Of a stretch of 64,000 nt of DNA, positions 1 to 9,377 are shown one piece after another; the first letter of the stretch is position 1, and each line of letters begins with the position of its first letter. A program made the translations under genes and the position numbers. Below the pieces are notes generated by a model. It searched no databases and was not told where the DNA came from. It was given only the letters and a program-made list of their open reading frames with translations. Where the stretch lies: assembly GCA_052400665.1 (NCBI GenBank), contig JBQTGK010000012.1; one strand, 5' to 3'. This DNA is from JBQTGK01 sp052400665 (GTDB lineage Bacteria > Bacteroidota > Bacteroidia > Bacteroidales > Marinifilaceae).

Positions 1-90
1 AAAAAATGGACCATGCCAATCAGAAATTGGGGAGTGATCTTAAATCAGTTTTTAACTATATTTGAAGATAGGGTCAGGCTAAACGCCTAA
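1..90 (+). CDS. IS256-family transposase, C-terminal fragment (cut by window edge)
   Basis: The first 90 bases read without interruption as 29 codons ending in TAA at 88-90. The residues include TMPIRNW followed by LNQF and FEDR, which match the conserved C-terminus of mutator-type (IS256, Pfam PF00872) transposases. The rest of the gene lies outside the window, so intactness cannot be judged. A candidate terminal inverted repeat follows at about 103-129. The family call rests on about 29 residues but the MPIRNW block is quite distinctive. Confidence 0.75.
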   Translation, partial: KKWTMPIRNWGVILNQFLTIFEDRVRLNA

Positions 91-102
91 CCCTATAAAT
101 TT

Positions 103-129
103 CATTTACACACTTTGCGGGATAGTGTC
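103..129. mobile_element. Candidate right terminal inverted repeat of the IS256-type element
   Basis: Thirteen bases after the transposase stop comes a stretch with TTTACACACTTT followed by GGGATAGTGTC. IS256-type ends commonly carry a TTTACAC block and finish in a short purine-rich tip, so this is taken as the right end of the element. The left end is outside the window, so the match between the two ends and the target duplication cannot be seen. Confidence 0.45.
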
Positions 130-178
130 TTATAAAGCAGTAAAAAATTGATTTATTCTTTTTTTTACTGCTTTATAA
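130..178. repeat. 18-bp perfect inverted repeat next to the IS end
   Basis: TTATAAAGCAGTAAAAAA at 130-147 is the exact reverse complement of 161-178, with a 13-base loop. It begins right where the IS appears to end. It is not a standard terminator, because the A and T runs are base-paired next to the loop and no T run follows on either strand. It could be the target that the IS inserted beside. Confidence 0.6.
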
Positions 179-270
179 ATTAATATTTAGGCTAAATATT
201 ATAGAATAATAGTAATCCTTTAATAATATATATGTGAATATTCTTAATCTCTGTCTTTAATTTAGAATAC

Positions 271-295
271 AAAAAAAGCTCCCAAAAGGAGCTTT
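271..295 (-). terminator. Rho-independent terminator of tpx
   Basis: On the minus strand AAAGCTCC and GGAGCTTT flank a five-base loop and are followed by a T run. It lies 22 bases past the tpx stop codon. Confidence 0.85.
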
Positions 296-316
296 AAACT
301 TATTTAGATAATAGAA

Positions 317-832
317 CTAAATTAATGATTTTGCAACTGTAAGCGCAGCATCATAATTAGGTTCATTTGTCATTTCGGCAACATATTCCACATATTTAAC
401 TTCGTTATTTTTGTCTATAACAACAACGCCTCTTGCCAGTAAGCGTAATTCTTCTACTACAAAGCCATATTTTAATCCAAAGTCTAAATCTTTATGATCT
501 GATAAAGTTACCAGATTTTCGATGCCTTCGGCACCACAAAAGCGTCCTAATGCGAATGGTAAATCATTCGATAAAGTAATAATTTGAATATTTTTATCTA
601 ATGAAGCAGCTTCCTTATTAAATCTATGAGTTTGAGCAGAGCAAACACCTGTATCAATAGAAGGAAATACGGAAAGAACTTTTACTTTCCCATCGAAATC
701 GGATAACTGAACAGGTTCTAAAGATTGATTTAGAGCTGTAAAATTCTCAGCTTTTATTCCTGTTTTGATTTCTGTTCCTACTAATGTCATCGCATTTCCT
801 GCGAATGTTACTTTGCTATTGTTTTTTTGCAT
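317..832 (-). CDS. tpx: Thiol peroxidase (Tpx, 2-Cys peroxiredoxin)
   Basis: A cytoplasmic peroxidase that reduces hydrogen peroxide and alkyl hydroperoxides using thioredoxin. The 171-residue product has the usual family length. The peroxidatic cysteine is Cys64 in the motif SIDTGVCS, and the resolving cysteine is Cys99 in GRFCGAEG; both are needed for the atypical 2-Cys cycle. The ATG at 832 lies 26 bases downstream of a TATCTTTG -7 box. The gene is monocistronic, with its own terminator at 271-295, and it is followed by nothing on the same strand except the IS fragment, which faces it. Confidence 0.95.
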   Translation of the reverse strand: MQKNNSKVTFAGNAMTLVGTEIKTGIKAENFTALNQSLEPVQLSDFDGKVKVLSVFPSIDTGVCSAQTHRFNKEAASLDKNIQIITLSNDLPFALGRFCGAEGIENLVTLSDHKDLDFGLKYGFVVEELRLLARGVVVIDKNNEVKYVEYVAEMTNEPNYDAALTVAKSLI

Positions 833-857
833 GATTATGTAATTTTATTATTTAAAT

Positions 858-865
858 CAAAGATA
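858..865 (-). promoter_or_regulatory. Bacteroidota -7 promoter box of tpx
   Basis: The minus strand reads TATCTTTG, an exact match to TAnnTTTG used by the primary sigma factor of this phylum. No good TTG -33 element is found at the usual spacing. Confidence 0.5.
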
Positions 866-912
866 AAAATTATTTTGAATCTGTCTAAATAAAATACAAA
901 AGAATCTAAAAA

Positions 913-933
913 AACCGGAGTTTAACTCCGGTT
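913..933 (-). terminator. Rho-independent terminator of clpC
   Basis: AACCGGAG and CTCCGGTT form an eight-base stem around a five-base loop, followed on the minus strand by a run of T. It lies six bases past the clpC stop. Confidence 0.85.
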
Positions 934-938
934 AATAT

Positions 939-3437
939 TTACTCTAATTCTTTTTGTGCTTTTAAAATTTTTGTAGTTATTTTTTGCTTGTTTTTATCAA
1001 GACCAACAGAGATAGTATCACCTTCAGAGATACTTGCCCGAATAATTACTTCAGCCATTTCGTCTTCTAAATATTTTTGGATTGCACGCTTTAACGGTCT
1101 TGCACCAAATTGAACATCGTATCCTTTTTCTGCAATAAAATCTTTTGCTGCCGCAGATATCTTAATGTTATAACCAAGTTCTTCAATTCTTTTGTATAAA
1201 CCATTAAGTTCTATATCGATAATCTTATGAATATCTTTCTGTGTTAAAGAATTAAACATCACTAAATCGTCAATACGATTTAAAAATTCAGGAGCAAAAG
1301 CTTTCTTTAGTGCTTTTTGAATAATACTGTTCGTATAATCCCCGGATGCTGACGAACCAGACTGAAAACCAATGCCTTTCCCAAAATCTTTTAACTCACG
1401 ACTTCCGATATTGGAGGTCATAATTATAATGGAATTTTTAAAATCAACCCTTCGTCCTAAACTATCTGTAAGTTGTCCATCATCCAGCAATTGTAATAAA
1501 ATATTAAACACATCGGGATGAGCTTTCTCAATTTCGTCGAGCAGAACCACAGAATAAGGTTTTCTTCTTACTTTTTCTGTGAGCTGTCCACCTTCTTCAT
1601 AACCAACATATCCTGGAGGAGCCCCCACGAGTCTTGATACAGCAAATTTTTCCATATATTCACTCATATCAATACGAATTAGAGCATCTGCACTATCAAA
1701 CAAGTATTCCGAAAGCACCTTTGCCAATTGAGTTTTTCCGACTCCGGTGGGGCCTAGAAATATAAAAGTACCAATTGGTCTGTTTGGATCTTTTAAACCT
1801 GCACGATTTCGTTGAATTGCTTTTACAATTTTTGCAATAGCATCATCTTGACCTACAACCCGACCTTGTAATTCTGCATCCATTTGTAACAAACGAGAAC
1901 CTTCAGCCTGAGCAATTCTTTTAACTGGAACGCCTGTCATCATTGCAACAACTTCTGCGATATCTTCTTCAGAAACTTTTTCTTTTTTCAGGCTAAGTTC
2001 CTTTTCCCACTTGTCTTTCTCATTTTCAAGTTCTACAGAATAATTTTTCTCTTTATCTCTATAGCTAGCTGCAAGTTCAAATTTTTGAGCTTTTACAGCT
2101 TTAATTTTGTTCTGACGAGTATCTTCAATCTTTTTCTCTAGTTCCTCAATAATAACAGGAACGTTAATATTTGAAATATGAACCCGAGAACCTGCTTCAT
2201 CTAAAGCATCAATAGCCTTATCTGGAAGATATCTGTCACTAATATAACGAGAAGTAAGTTTTACACAGGCAGCTATTGCTTCTTTGGTGTAATATACATT
2301 GTGATGATCTTCGTATCGCTCCTTAATATTATTTAGAATTTCTACAGTTTCTTCAGGTGAAGTAGGTTCCACCATTACCTTTTGGAAACGGCGTTCTAAA
2401 GCACCATCTTTTTCAATATTTTGTCTGTATTCATCTAAAGTTGTAGCTCCAATACATTGTATTTCGCCTCTGGCTAAAGCTGGTTTTAGCATATTTGCAG
2501 CATCAAGCGAACCTGTAGCTCCACCTGCACCTACAATGGTATGTATCTCGTCGATAAAAAGAATAATGTCAGTAGTTTTCGAAAGCTCATTTAAAATAGC
2601 TTTCATCCTTTCTTCAAATTGTCCTCTATATTTTGTTCCTGCAACAATAGATGCTAGATCAAGAGTAACAACTCTTTTCCCAAAAAGAACACGAGAGACT
2701 TTTTTCTGAACAATACGTAAAGCTAATCCTTCAGCAATAGCAGATTTTCCAACCCCAGGCTCACCAATTAGAATAGGATTATTTTTCTTTCTACGACTAA
2801 GAATTTGAGCCAAACGCTCAATTTCTCTTTCCCTACCAACAATAGGGTCTAAAGTTCCTTCCTCTGCAGATTTTGTAATGTCAATGCCAAAATTATCCAG
2901 AACAGGGGTTTCTGACTTACCTCTGCTTCCAACACTTTTAGAGCCTCCTCCGGGAAGTCCGCTTTTACCTTCATTCTCTTCGGGATAATCGGCTTGGGCC
3001 TTAGGAAATAAAGTCTTTAGATTTTCTTTTACCTTATTATAATCTATCGTTTGGTTATCTAAAATTTGAGTAACCATACTGTCATTATCTTTTAAAATAG
3101 CTAGTAATAAATGACTTGTATCAATAGTGTTGTTTTTTAATGCTTTTGCCTCCAGGTAAATTAATTTCAATACTCTTTCTGCCGATCTTTGCAGTGGAAT
3201 ATCATTCTGATCTAGGTCAGTGATGGAATCAGATTTGATTTTCTTTTCAATATTTTTTCTAATATCATATAGGTCAACGCCTAAAGAAATAAGAATATCA
3301 ACGGCAATTCCTTCACCTTCACGAAGAATTCCTAGGAATAAATGTTCTGTACCAATAGCACTATTGCCAAGCCTTTCGGCTTCCTCTTTGCTAAATGAAA
3401 GAACATCTTTTATTCTGGGTGAAAATTTTGAATCCAT
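939..3437 (-). CDS. clpC: ClpC-type AAA+ chaperone, ATPase subunit of the Clp protease
   Basis: Unfoldase that feeds proteins to ClpP. In the 832 residues, two Clp_N repeats occupy about 1-145. The first AAA+ module has Walker A GEPGVGKS at 225-232 and Walker B LFIDE at 293-297. A UVR-like, coiled-coil middle segment runs about 430-485, typical of ClpC rather than ClpB or ClpA. The second AAA+ module has GPTGVGKT at 562-569 and VVLLDE at 630-635, and a ClpB-small domain closes the protein. Both ATP sites look intact. The gene is divergent from gyrA. No ctsR-mcsA-mcsB genes accompany it, unlike in Firmicutes. Confidence 0.93.
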   Translation of the reverse strand: MDSKFSPRIKDVLSFSKEEAERLGNSAIGTEHLFLGILREGEGIAVDILISLGVDLYDIRKNIEKKIKSDSITDLDQNDIPLQRSAERVLKLIYLEAKALKNNTIDTSHLLLAILKDNDSMVTQILDNQTIDYNKVKENLKTLFPKAQADYPEENEGKSGLPGGGSKSVGSRGKSETPVLDNFGIDITKSAEEGTLDPIVGREREIERLAQILSRRKKNNPILIGEPGVGKSAIAEGLALRIVQKKVSRVLFGKRVVTLDLASIVAGTKYRGQFEERMKAILNELSKTTDIILFIDEIHTIVGAGGATGSLDAANMLKPALARGEIQCIGATTLDEYRQNIEKDGALERRFQKVMVEPTSPEETVEILNNIKERYEDHHNVYYTKEAIAACVKLTSRYISDRYLPDKAIDALDEAGSRVHISNINVPVIIEELEKKIEDTRQNKIKAVKAQKFELAASYRDKEKNYSVELENEKDKWEKELSLKKEKVSEEDIAEVVAMMTGVPVKRIAQAEGSRLLQMDAELQGRVVGQDDAIAKIVKAIQRNRAGLKDPNRPIGTFIFLGPTGVGKTQLAKVLSEYLFDSADALIRIDMSEYMEKFAVSRLVGAPPGYVGYEEGGQLTEKVRRKPYSVVLLDEIEKAHPDVFNILLQLLDDGQLTDSLGRRVDFKNSIIIMTSNIGSRELKDFGKGIGFQSGSSASGDYTNSIIQKALKKAFAPEFLNRIDDLVMFNSLTQKDIHKIIDIELNGLYKRIEELGYNIKISAAAKDFIAEKGYDVQFGARPLKRAIQKYLEDEMAEVIIRASISEGDTISVGLDKNKQKITTKILKAQKELE

Positions 3438-3740
3438 ATATGTAAGTCTTTAAGTTTTTAAATCAATAATTTGTTTTGCTATCATTCAATTATTTTAAGA
3501 ATTGATTAAAGCATCATTAAAATAACAAAAAAATATTAGATACAAGGGTATAATACCAATCTATTTTTTAATAAGAATTCAAATAAAACGGGAATTAAAC
3601 TAATAATCAAGCTTTAAAGTGAGAAGCTTTAATATTTATCTTAATCTACCCTTAAATATAGCATATTTTCTTACGCGAAAATGACATATTTTGTTACTTT
3701 TGTAGATCTGAGAATATTATAGAATTTAAATTAATAATAG
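3438..3740. other. Divergent clpC/gyrA intergenic region
   Basis: A 303-base A+T-rich gap between divergent genes. It contains the gyrA -7 box near its right end. No clear clpC promoter box of the TAnnTTTG type and no structured RNA were seen. Confidence 0.6.
3695..3702 (+). promoter_or_regulatory. Candidate gyrA -7 promoter box
   Basis: TACTTTTG matches TAnnTTTG and ends 38 bases before the gyrA ATG. No TTG at the ideal spacing is present, so the call rests on the -7 box alone. Confidence 0.45.
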
Positions 3741-6236
3741 ATGTCTACGGGAGAGAGAATTATACGTATCAATATAGAAGAGGAAATGAAATCGGCATAT
3801 ATCGATTATTCGATGTCTGTGATTGTTTCCAGAGCTTTGCCGGATGTTAGAGATGGCCTAAAACCTGTTCACCGGAGAGTATTATTCGGAATGGGCGAGT
3901 TAGGTATAACAGCCAATAAGCCTTATAAAAAATCAGCAAGAATTGTTGGTGAAGTATTAGGTAAATATCACCCACACGGAGATAGTTCTGTTTATATGAC
4001 TATGGTTCGTATGGCTCAACATTGGTCGCTTCGATATCCGTTAATCGATGGACAAGGTAACTTTGGTTCTGTTGATGGTGATAGTCCGGCGGCAATGCGT
4101 TATACCGAGGCTAGAATGGACAAAATAGCAGAGGAAATCTTATCGGATCTTGATAAAGATACCGTTGATATGGTTCCTAATTTTGACGAGTCTTTAAAAG
4201 AGCCTACAGTTTTACCAACTCGTATTCCAAACTTATTGGTTAACGGAGCTTCCGGAATTGCGGTAGGTATGGCAACAAATATGCCTCCACATAATTTGTC
4301 CGATACTATTGATGCTATTATTACTACCATTGATAATAAAGAGGTGGAGATGGACGAGTTGATTCGTATCATTAAAGCACCTGATTTTCCAACAGGAGGT
4401 ACTATTTACGGATATCAAGGCGTAAAAGAAGCTTTTGAAACGGGTAGAGGTAGAGTTGTTGTAAGAGCAAAAACAAATATAGAAACTACAGACAATGGTC
4501 GTGAAAAAATCATTGTAACTGAAATACCTTATATGGTTAATAAGGCAGAGCTTATTATGAAGGCTGCCGATTTAATTAACGATAAAAAGATTGACGGTAT
4601 CTCTAATGTGAACGATGAATCGGATCGTACAGGAATGAGAATCGTTTTTGATTTGAAAAGAGATGCTATTGCAAATGTTGTTTTGAATAAGTTATTCAAG
4701 TATACACAAATGCAAACCTCTTTTAGTGTAAACAATATTGCACTAGTCAAGGGGCGTCCTAAAATGTTAAATCTAAGGGATTTAATAGATAATTTTATCG
4801 AGCATCGCCACGACGTAGTAGTTAGAAGAACTCAGTATGAATTACGTCAGGCAGAAAATAAAGCTCATATCCTTAAAGGGTTAATTATCGCATTAGATAA
4901 TATTGATCAAGTGATTGCTTTAATTAGAGGATCAAAGACTCCTGAAGAAGCAAGAAATGGATTGATGGCTAATTTTGAATTGGATGATATACAGGCCAAG
5001 GCAATTCTTGATATGCGTTTGCAAAAACTTACGGGATTAGAACGTGATAAATTGCATGCAGAGTATGAAGAGTTAATGAAGTTAATTGATCATTTGAAAG
5101 AGATTCTTGCCAATGAGCAGATGAGAATGGATATCATTAAGGAAGAATTAATTGAAGTAAAAGCTAAATATGGTGACGAAAGAAGAACCGATATTGTTTA
5201 TGCTTCTGAGGAATTTAATCCTGAAGATTTTTATGCTGATGAAGAAATGGTAATTACTATTTCGCACATGGGTTATATTAAACGTACACCACTTGCCGAG
5301 TTTAAAACACAGCACAGAGGTGGAGTTGGATCGAAAGGAAGTATAACGCGTGAAGAAGATTTCCTTGAACATATGATTATGGCTACAATGCATAATACAA
5401 TGTTGTTCTTTACTGAAAAAGGAAAGTGTTTCTGGCTAAAAGTTTACGAAATTCCTGAAGGTACCAAGCAATCGAAGGGTAGAGCAATTCAAAACTTATT
5501 AAATATTGAACCTCAGGATAATGTGAAAGCTTATATTAATGTCCTTAATCTAAAAGAAGAAGAGTATATTAATAATAACTATATTGTTTTATGTACTAAG
5601 AAAGGAGTTGTTAAGAAAACTCCACTTGAGGCATATTCACGACCAAGAGTAAATGGTGTGAATGCAATTACTATTCGTGAAGGCGATCAGTTATTAGAAG
5701 CAAAACTTACCAATGGCGAGAACCAAATTTTAATTGCTGTACGATCAGGAAAAGCCATTAGATTTGCTGAAGATCAAGTTCGTTCAATGGGTAGAACAGC
5801 ATCAGGAGTGCGAGGAATTACGCTTAAAGATGAGAATGACGAAGTTGTTGGCATGATATGTGTTAAGAATGAAGAAGAGAATATTCTTGTAGTATCGGAA
5901 AATGGATACGGTAAGCGTTCTAATATTGACGATTACAGAATTACTAATAGAGGAGGTAAAGGTGTTAAAACAATTAGCCTTACCGACAAAACTGGAAATT
6001 TAATTGCAATTAAGAATGTTACCGACAATGACGATTTAATGATTATCAACAAATCTGGAATCACCATTCGTTTGGCTGTATCTGATCTTAGAGTTATGGG
6101 GCGTGCAACACAAGGAGTACGTTTAATTAACCTAAGTAAGAAAAACGATTCAATTGCTGCTGTAGCCAAAGTAAACTCTTCTAATGATGAAGAAGAAACT
6201 ACTGAGGATACAGTAACCGAAGGTGGTGAAGAATAA
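3741..6236 (+). CDS. gyrA: DNA gyrase subunit A
   Basis: Breakage-reunion subunit of DNA gyrase, which introduces negative supercoils with GyrB. The 831-residue product starts with the usual N-terminal arm and winged-helix domain. The catalytic tyrosine is Tyr121 in AAMRYTEAR. The C-terminal six-bladed pinwheel begins near residue 515 and carries a GyrA-box variant, QHRGGVG, at 524-530, which supports gyrase rather than topoisomerase IV. An acidic tail (EEETTED) ends the protein, as is common for GyrA. In the quinolone-binding region Ser82 is present, but the position equal to E. coli Asp87 is Met86. The ATG at 3741 has no Shine-Dalgarno sequence. Confidence 0.95.
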   Translation: MSTGERIIRINIEEEMKSAYIDYSMSVIVSRALPDVRDGLKPVHRRVLFGMGELGITANKPYKKSARIVGEVLGKYHPHGDSSVYMTMVRMAQHWSLRYPLIDGQGNFGSVDGDSPAAMRYTEARMDKIAEEILSDLDKDTVDMVPNFDESLKEPTVLPTRIPNLLVNGASGIAVGMATNMPPHNLSDTIDAIITTIDNKEVEMDELIRIIKAPDFPTGGTIYGYQGVKEAFETGRGRVVVRAKTNIETTDNGREKIIVTEIPYMVNKAELIMKAADLINDKKIDGISNVNDESDRTGMRIVFDLKRDAIANVVLNKLFKYTQMQTSFSVNNIALVKGRPKMLNLRDLIDNFIEHRHDVVVRRTQYELRQAENKAHILKGLIIALDNIDQVIALIRGSKTPEEARNGLMANFELDDIQAKAILDMRLQKLTGLERDKLHAEYEELMKLIDHLKEILANEQMRMDIIKEELIEVKAKYGDERRTDIVYASEEFNPEDFYADEEMVITISHMGYIKRTPLAEFKTQHRGGVGSKGSITREEDFLEHMIMATMHNTMLFFTEKGKCFWLKVYEIPEGTKQSKGRAIQNLLNIEPQDNVKAYINVLNLKEEEYINNNYIVLCTKKGVVKKTPLEAYSRPRVNGVNAITIREGDQLLEAKLTNGENQILIAVRSGKAIRFAEDQVRSMGRTASGVRGITLKDENDEVVGMICVKNEEENILVVSENGYGKRSNIDDYRITNRGGKGVKTISLTDKTGNLIAIKNVTDNDDLMIINKSGITIRLAVSDLRVMGRATQGVRLINLSKKNDSIAAVAKVNSSNDEEETTEDTVTEGGEE

Positions 6237-6340
6237 AAATTATAAATTAAGAATAATTATAAAAGTGGTTAATCTTATCTCAAACTTAAAAGAAACATTT
6301 ATTTTTGAACTAAGGTTATTATAAAAACTAAACATTGATT

Positions 6341-7510
6341 ATGAGAAAATTATCATTCATTCTAGTTATGCTTATGTGTGTTTCTTCTGTATTCGCACAG
6401 AAAAGTAAAGTAACTGGGGCACAGAATTATTTAACCTCAGGTAAGATAGACAAGGCAAAACAAGCTATTGATGAAGGAATCAAAAACGAGAAATGTGTTG
6501 CTTATCCAAAAGCATATCTTGTAAAAGGTAAGGTTTATCAGGGGATTTTTGAAAGTCCACTTCCTGCATATAAAAACTTATCTAAAACTCCATTGGAGAT
6601 AGCTTATGAAGCTTATTTAAAAGCTTTAGAGTTAGATGCTAAAGGTAAAATGAAGAAGCCTGTTAAGGCACAAATGACTAATATGATTCCGGATTTTACC
6701 AACGAAGCGGTGAACCGTTACAATTCTTCTGATTATGCTGGTGCTTTAGATGCTTTTGAGAAAGTACTTGAAATTGAAGCAATGGATATGTTTAAAGGAG
6801 AGCTTCCTGTAGATACTGCTATTATTTTCAATGCAGCAATGGCGGCTCAAAAATCAGAAAACTTCGAAAAAGCAATTAAGTATTACAAACAATCTATTGA
6901 GTACAATTATGGAGGAGCAAAATCTTATGCAAATCTTTCTAATGTTCTTAAAAATGCTGGAAACGAAGAAGAATCAGTAAAATACCTACATAAAGGTTTT
7001 GAATTATTTCCTAACGATTCATGGATGTTAGTTGAATTAATTAACTATTACATGTTAGGTGGAGAACCTGAAAAAGCTGCCGAATATCTTGACAAAGCAA
7101 TTGCTTTAGATCCAAGTAATGGATCGTTCTACAGAGCTAAAGGTACATTGTACGAGAAGACTGAAGAATTCGAAAAAGCTGAGAAAATGTATGTTAAAGC
7201 TTTAGAATTAGATCCTAAAGATTTCACTTCTCAATATAATTTAGGTGTTCTTAAATTAAATATGGTAAGTGTTAAGCACAAAGCAGCCAATGAAATTATG
7301 GATGCTAAAAAATACAATGCAGCAATTAAAGTAGTTTTTGCTGAGTATGAAAAAGTAATTCCATATTTCACAAAAGTTCTTGAAATTAAACCTGATGAGA
7401 AAAACTCTATGATGTTATTGAAAGAACTATATTTTAAACTTAGAAACGAAAACGAAGCTTATCTTGAAAAATATAACGAGATGAAAGCAAAGTTAGACGG
7501 AATGGAGTAA
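6341..7510 (+). CDS. Secreted tetratricopeptide-repeat protein
   Basis: A 389-residue protein with a clear signal peptide (basic MRK, hydrophobic core, cleavage after VFA) and several tetratricopeptide repeats, for example around YAGALDAFEKVLEIE, FEKAIKYYKQSIEYN and PEKAAEYLDKAIALDP. It is predicted to be periplasmic, with a scaffold or cell-envelope role; no catalytic motif is seen. The ATG at 6341 is chosen because an in-frame TTG six bases upstream would only add two residues before the signal peptide. Its signal sequence ends CVSSVFAQ, much like that of the TPR protein at 20383-21075. The specific function is unknown. Confidence 0.85.
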   Translation: MRKLSFILVMLMCVSSVFAQKSKVTGAQNYLTSGKIDKAKQAIDEGIKNEKCVAYPKAYLVKGKVYQGIFESPLPAYKNLSKTPLEIAYEAYLKALELDAKGKMKKPVKAQMTNMIPDFTNEAVNRYNSSDYAGALDAFEKVLEIEAMDMFKGELPVDTAIIFNAAMAAQKSENFEKAIKYYKQSIEYNYGGAKSYANLSNVLKNAGNEEESVKYLHKGFELFPNDSWMLVELINYYMLGGEPEKAAEYLDKAIALDPSNGSFYRAKGTLYEKTEEFEKAEKMYVKALELDPKDFTSQYNLGVLKLNMVSVKHKAANEIMDAKKYNAAIKVVFAEYEKVIPYFTKVLEIKPDEKNSMMLLKELYFKLRNENEAYLEKYNEMKAKLDGME

Positions 7511-7515
7511 CTTAT

Positions 7516-7549
7516 AAAAAAAGGGATCTAAATGCGGGTCCCTTTTTTT
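7516..7549 (+). terminator. Rho-independent terminator of the TPR gene
   Basis: AAAAAAAGGGA pairs with TCCCTTTTTTT around an internal loop, six bases after the TPR gene stop. The T run is seven bases long. Confidence 0.75.
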
Positions 7550-7663
7550 AATACATATCCTATTAAACATAATATGAATTATAAGACTTTTAATGATTCT
7601 AGCCTATTTGAAGTTTTACAAGTACTTATTGAATACTAATCGATTTATTTAAAATCTAAAATA

Positions 7664-9367
7664 CTATAGATATTGTTTTAGAATTTTAATTATAGTCCGA
7701 GGATCAATAGGTTTAGTAATAAAATCATCAGCGCCTGCATTAATACAATCTTCACGTTCATTATTCATTGCAAAAGCAGTTTGTACAACAATTGGAAGAT
7801 TTTTATTGTATTTCTTAATGATTTTTATTGCTTCTAATCCATTAATTTCTGGCATTTTAATATCCATTAAAACCAAATCGATCTTACAATCATCCTTTTT
7901 ACAAAGCTGAATTGCATCTTTACCATTTTTAGCCCAAATGACCTTAGCATCGGTTAATTCAATAATAGAATTCAGGTAATTAAAATTAGACTTTACATCT
8001 TCAGCAATTAAAACAGTTTTTCTGGAATATTCAATTGCTGTAATTTGCTGTAATGGATTTACATTTTCTTCAATCAAATTATCATTAATCAGATCCATTT
8101 TTACCTGACCTTTTCCTGATAAACGAAAATAAAAATTACTCCCAATATTTTCCTCAGAATCAAACCAAATTTCGCCATTCATTAAATTTAGTAGCTTTTG
8201 GCACAATGTTAAACCAATGCCTGAGCCTTCAAATTTACGTGTAGATTTACCATCGACTTGTCTAAATAAATCAAAGATATTCCCCTGTTTATCTTGAGAA
8301 ATACCAACACCTGTATCTCTTATGTAAAATATAGGAATATTTTCTTTTTCCAGATAATACCCAATTTCTACCGAACCTTTTTGGGTAAATTTGATTGCAT
8401 TATCTAGTAAATTTTCAATTATCTGTATGAATTTATTTTTATCAGCTTTAAGAATATTATTTTCACTGTTTGGAGGAAAAACAAAGTTTAGCTTAAGCGA
8501 TTTACCCTGTATTTTAGAAAGATATCGAGTGTGAATATCATTAATAACCCGATTTAAGTTAAAGTCTTCTTCAATTATTGCTAATTGATTCGAATCAATT
8601 TTTGAAACATCTAAGAGATTATTTATCATTCTTAGAAGTTTATGACTGTTCTCAGAAATATGAACTACAAATTTATCCTGTTGTTCCTGGGAAATATTTT
8701 TATCGGATAATAGATTTGAAAATCCTACAATTGAGTTAATTGGAGTGCGAAATTCATGACTAATATTAGATAAAAAAGCAGATTTTAAATCATTGGCTTC
8801 TTCTGCCTTAATTTTTGATTGCTCTAAAGCTTTCTGTGTTTTGGATATGGTAATTAAATCTTGTATTGATTTTTCATGAAAAAGACAAGCTTTTATTGAA
8901 ATGGTAAATTTGTTAATTACATTTTTCAATTTAGTTTGTTCTTTAGTGCTCCAGGTATTATTTGCTGATGAATAAAGAACCATAAAACCTAAATCCTGTA
9001 GTCTGAAAAAGGTGATATTACCACTCTCCTTCATTTTAAAACCGATAGCCTTACTAACTTCGGCTGTGAGCTTTATAGAAAAAGAATCGTTATTATTAAA
9101 ACAATTTTTTAGATATTTTGATTTTGGAATTGTTTCGGTTTCAAGCTTGATATGAGGATGTGAAAATATTGCACGATATCCCGATGTATTTTCCGAATAA
9201 GGAATTGAATAACTATTGATCCAAATAGCACCAAATTCAAGGTTCTTTCGAGACATTAGCGTTTGTAGAAATTTTTTACAGTTTTCTTTTTTATCTAGTG
9301 ACTGTCCTACAGATAAGGATAGCTCGTAAAGAAATGATATATCAGTAATTATATTATTTGTATCCAT
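7664..9367 (-). CDS. Hybrid sensor histidine kinase with GAF-like sensor and receiver domain
   Basis: The 567 residues divide into an N-terminal GAF-like sensor (about 1-165), a short coiled linker, HisKA with the phosphoacceptor His204 in NISHEFRTP, an HATPase_c domain with DNAIKFT, DTGVGIS and GSGIGL boxes, and a C-terminal receiver with phosphoacceptor Asp502 in LMDIKMPE. No membrane segment is seen, so it should be cytosolic. The start is the ATG at 9367; an upstream TTG would overlap the preceding gene. It lies 10 bases after the FIST gene, which suggests one operon in which the FIST protein senses a ligand and the kinase relays it. No output-domain response regulator lies nearby. Confidence 0.88.
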   Translation of the reverse strand: MDTNNIITDISFLYELSLSVGQSLDKKENCKKFLQTLMSRKNLEFGAIWINSYSIPYSENTSGYRAIFSHPHIKLETETIPKSKYLKNCFNNNDSFSIKLTAEVSKAIGFKMKESGNITFFRLQDLGFMVLYSSANNTWSTKEQTKLKNVINKFTISIKACLFHEKSIQDLITISKTQKALEQSKIKAEEANDLKSAFLSNISHEFRTPINSIVGFSNLLSDKNISQEQQDKFVVHISENSHKLLRMINNLLDVSKIDSNQLAIIEEDFNLNRVINDIHTRYLSKIQGKSLKLNFVFPPNSENNILKADKNKFIQIIENLLDNAIKFTQKGSVEIGYYLEKENIPIFYIRDTGVGISQDKQGNIFDLFRQVDGKSTRKFEGSGIGLTLCQKLLNLMNGEIWFDSEENIGSNFYFRLSGKGQVKMDLINDNLIEENVNPLQQITAIEYSRKTVLIAEDVKSNFNYLNSIIELTDAKVIWAKNGKDAIQLCKKDDCKIDLVLMDIKMPEINGLEAIKIIKKYNKNLPIVVQTAFAMNNEREDCINAGADDFITKPIDPRTIIKILKQYL

Positions 9368-9377
9368 AGATAAAAAA

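Noticed and set aside
130..178. The IS-adjacent inverted repeat as a normal terminator
   Set aside because: The A and T runs are inside the stem near the loop, and neither side is followed by a T run.
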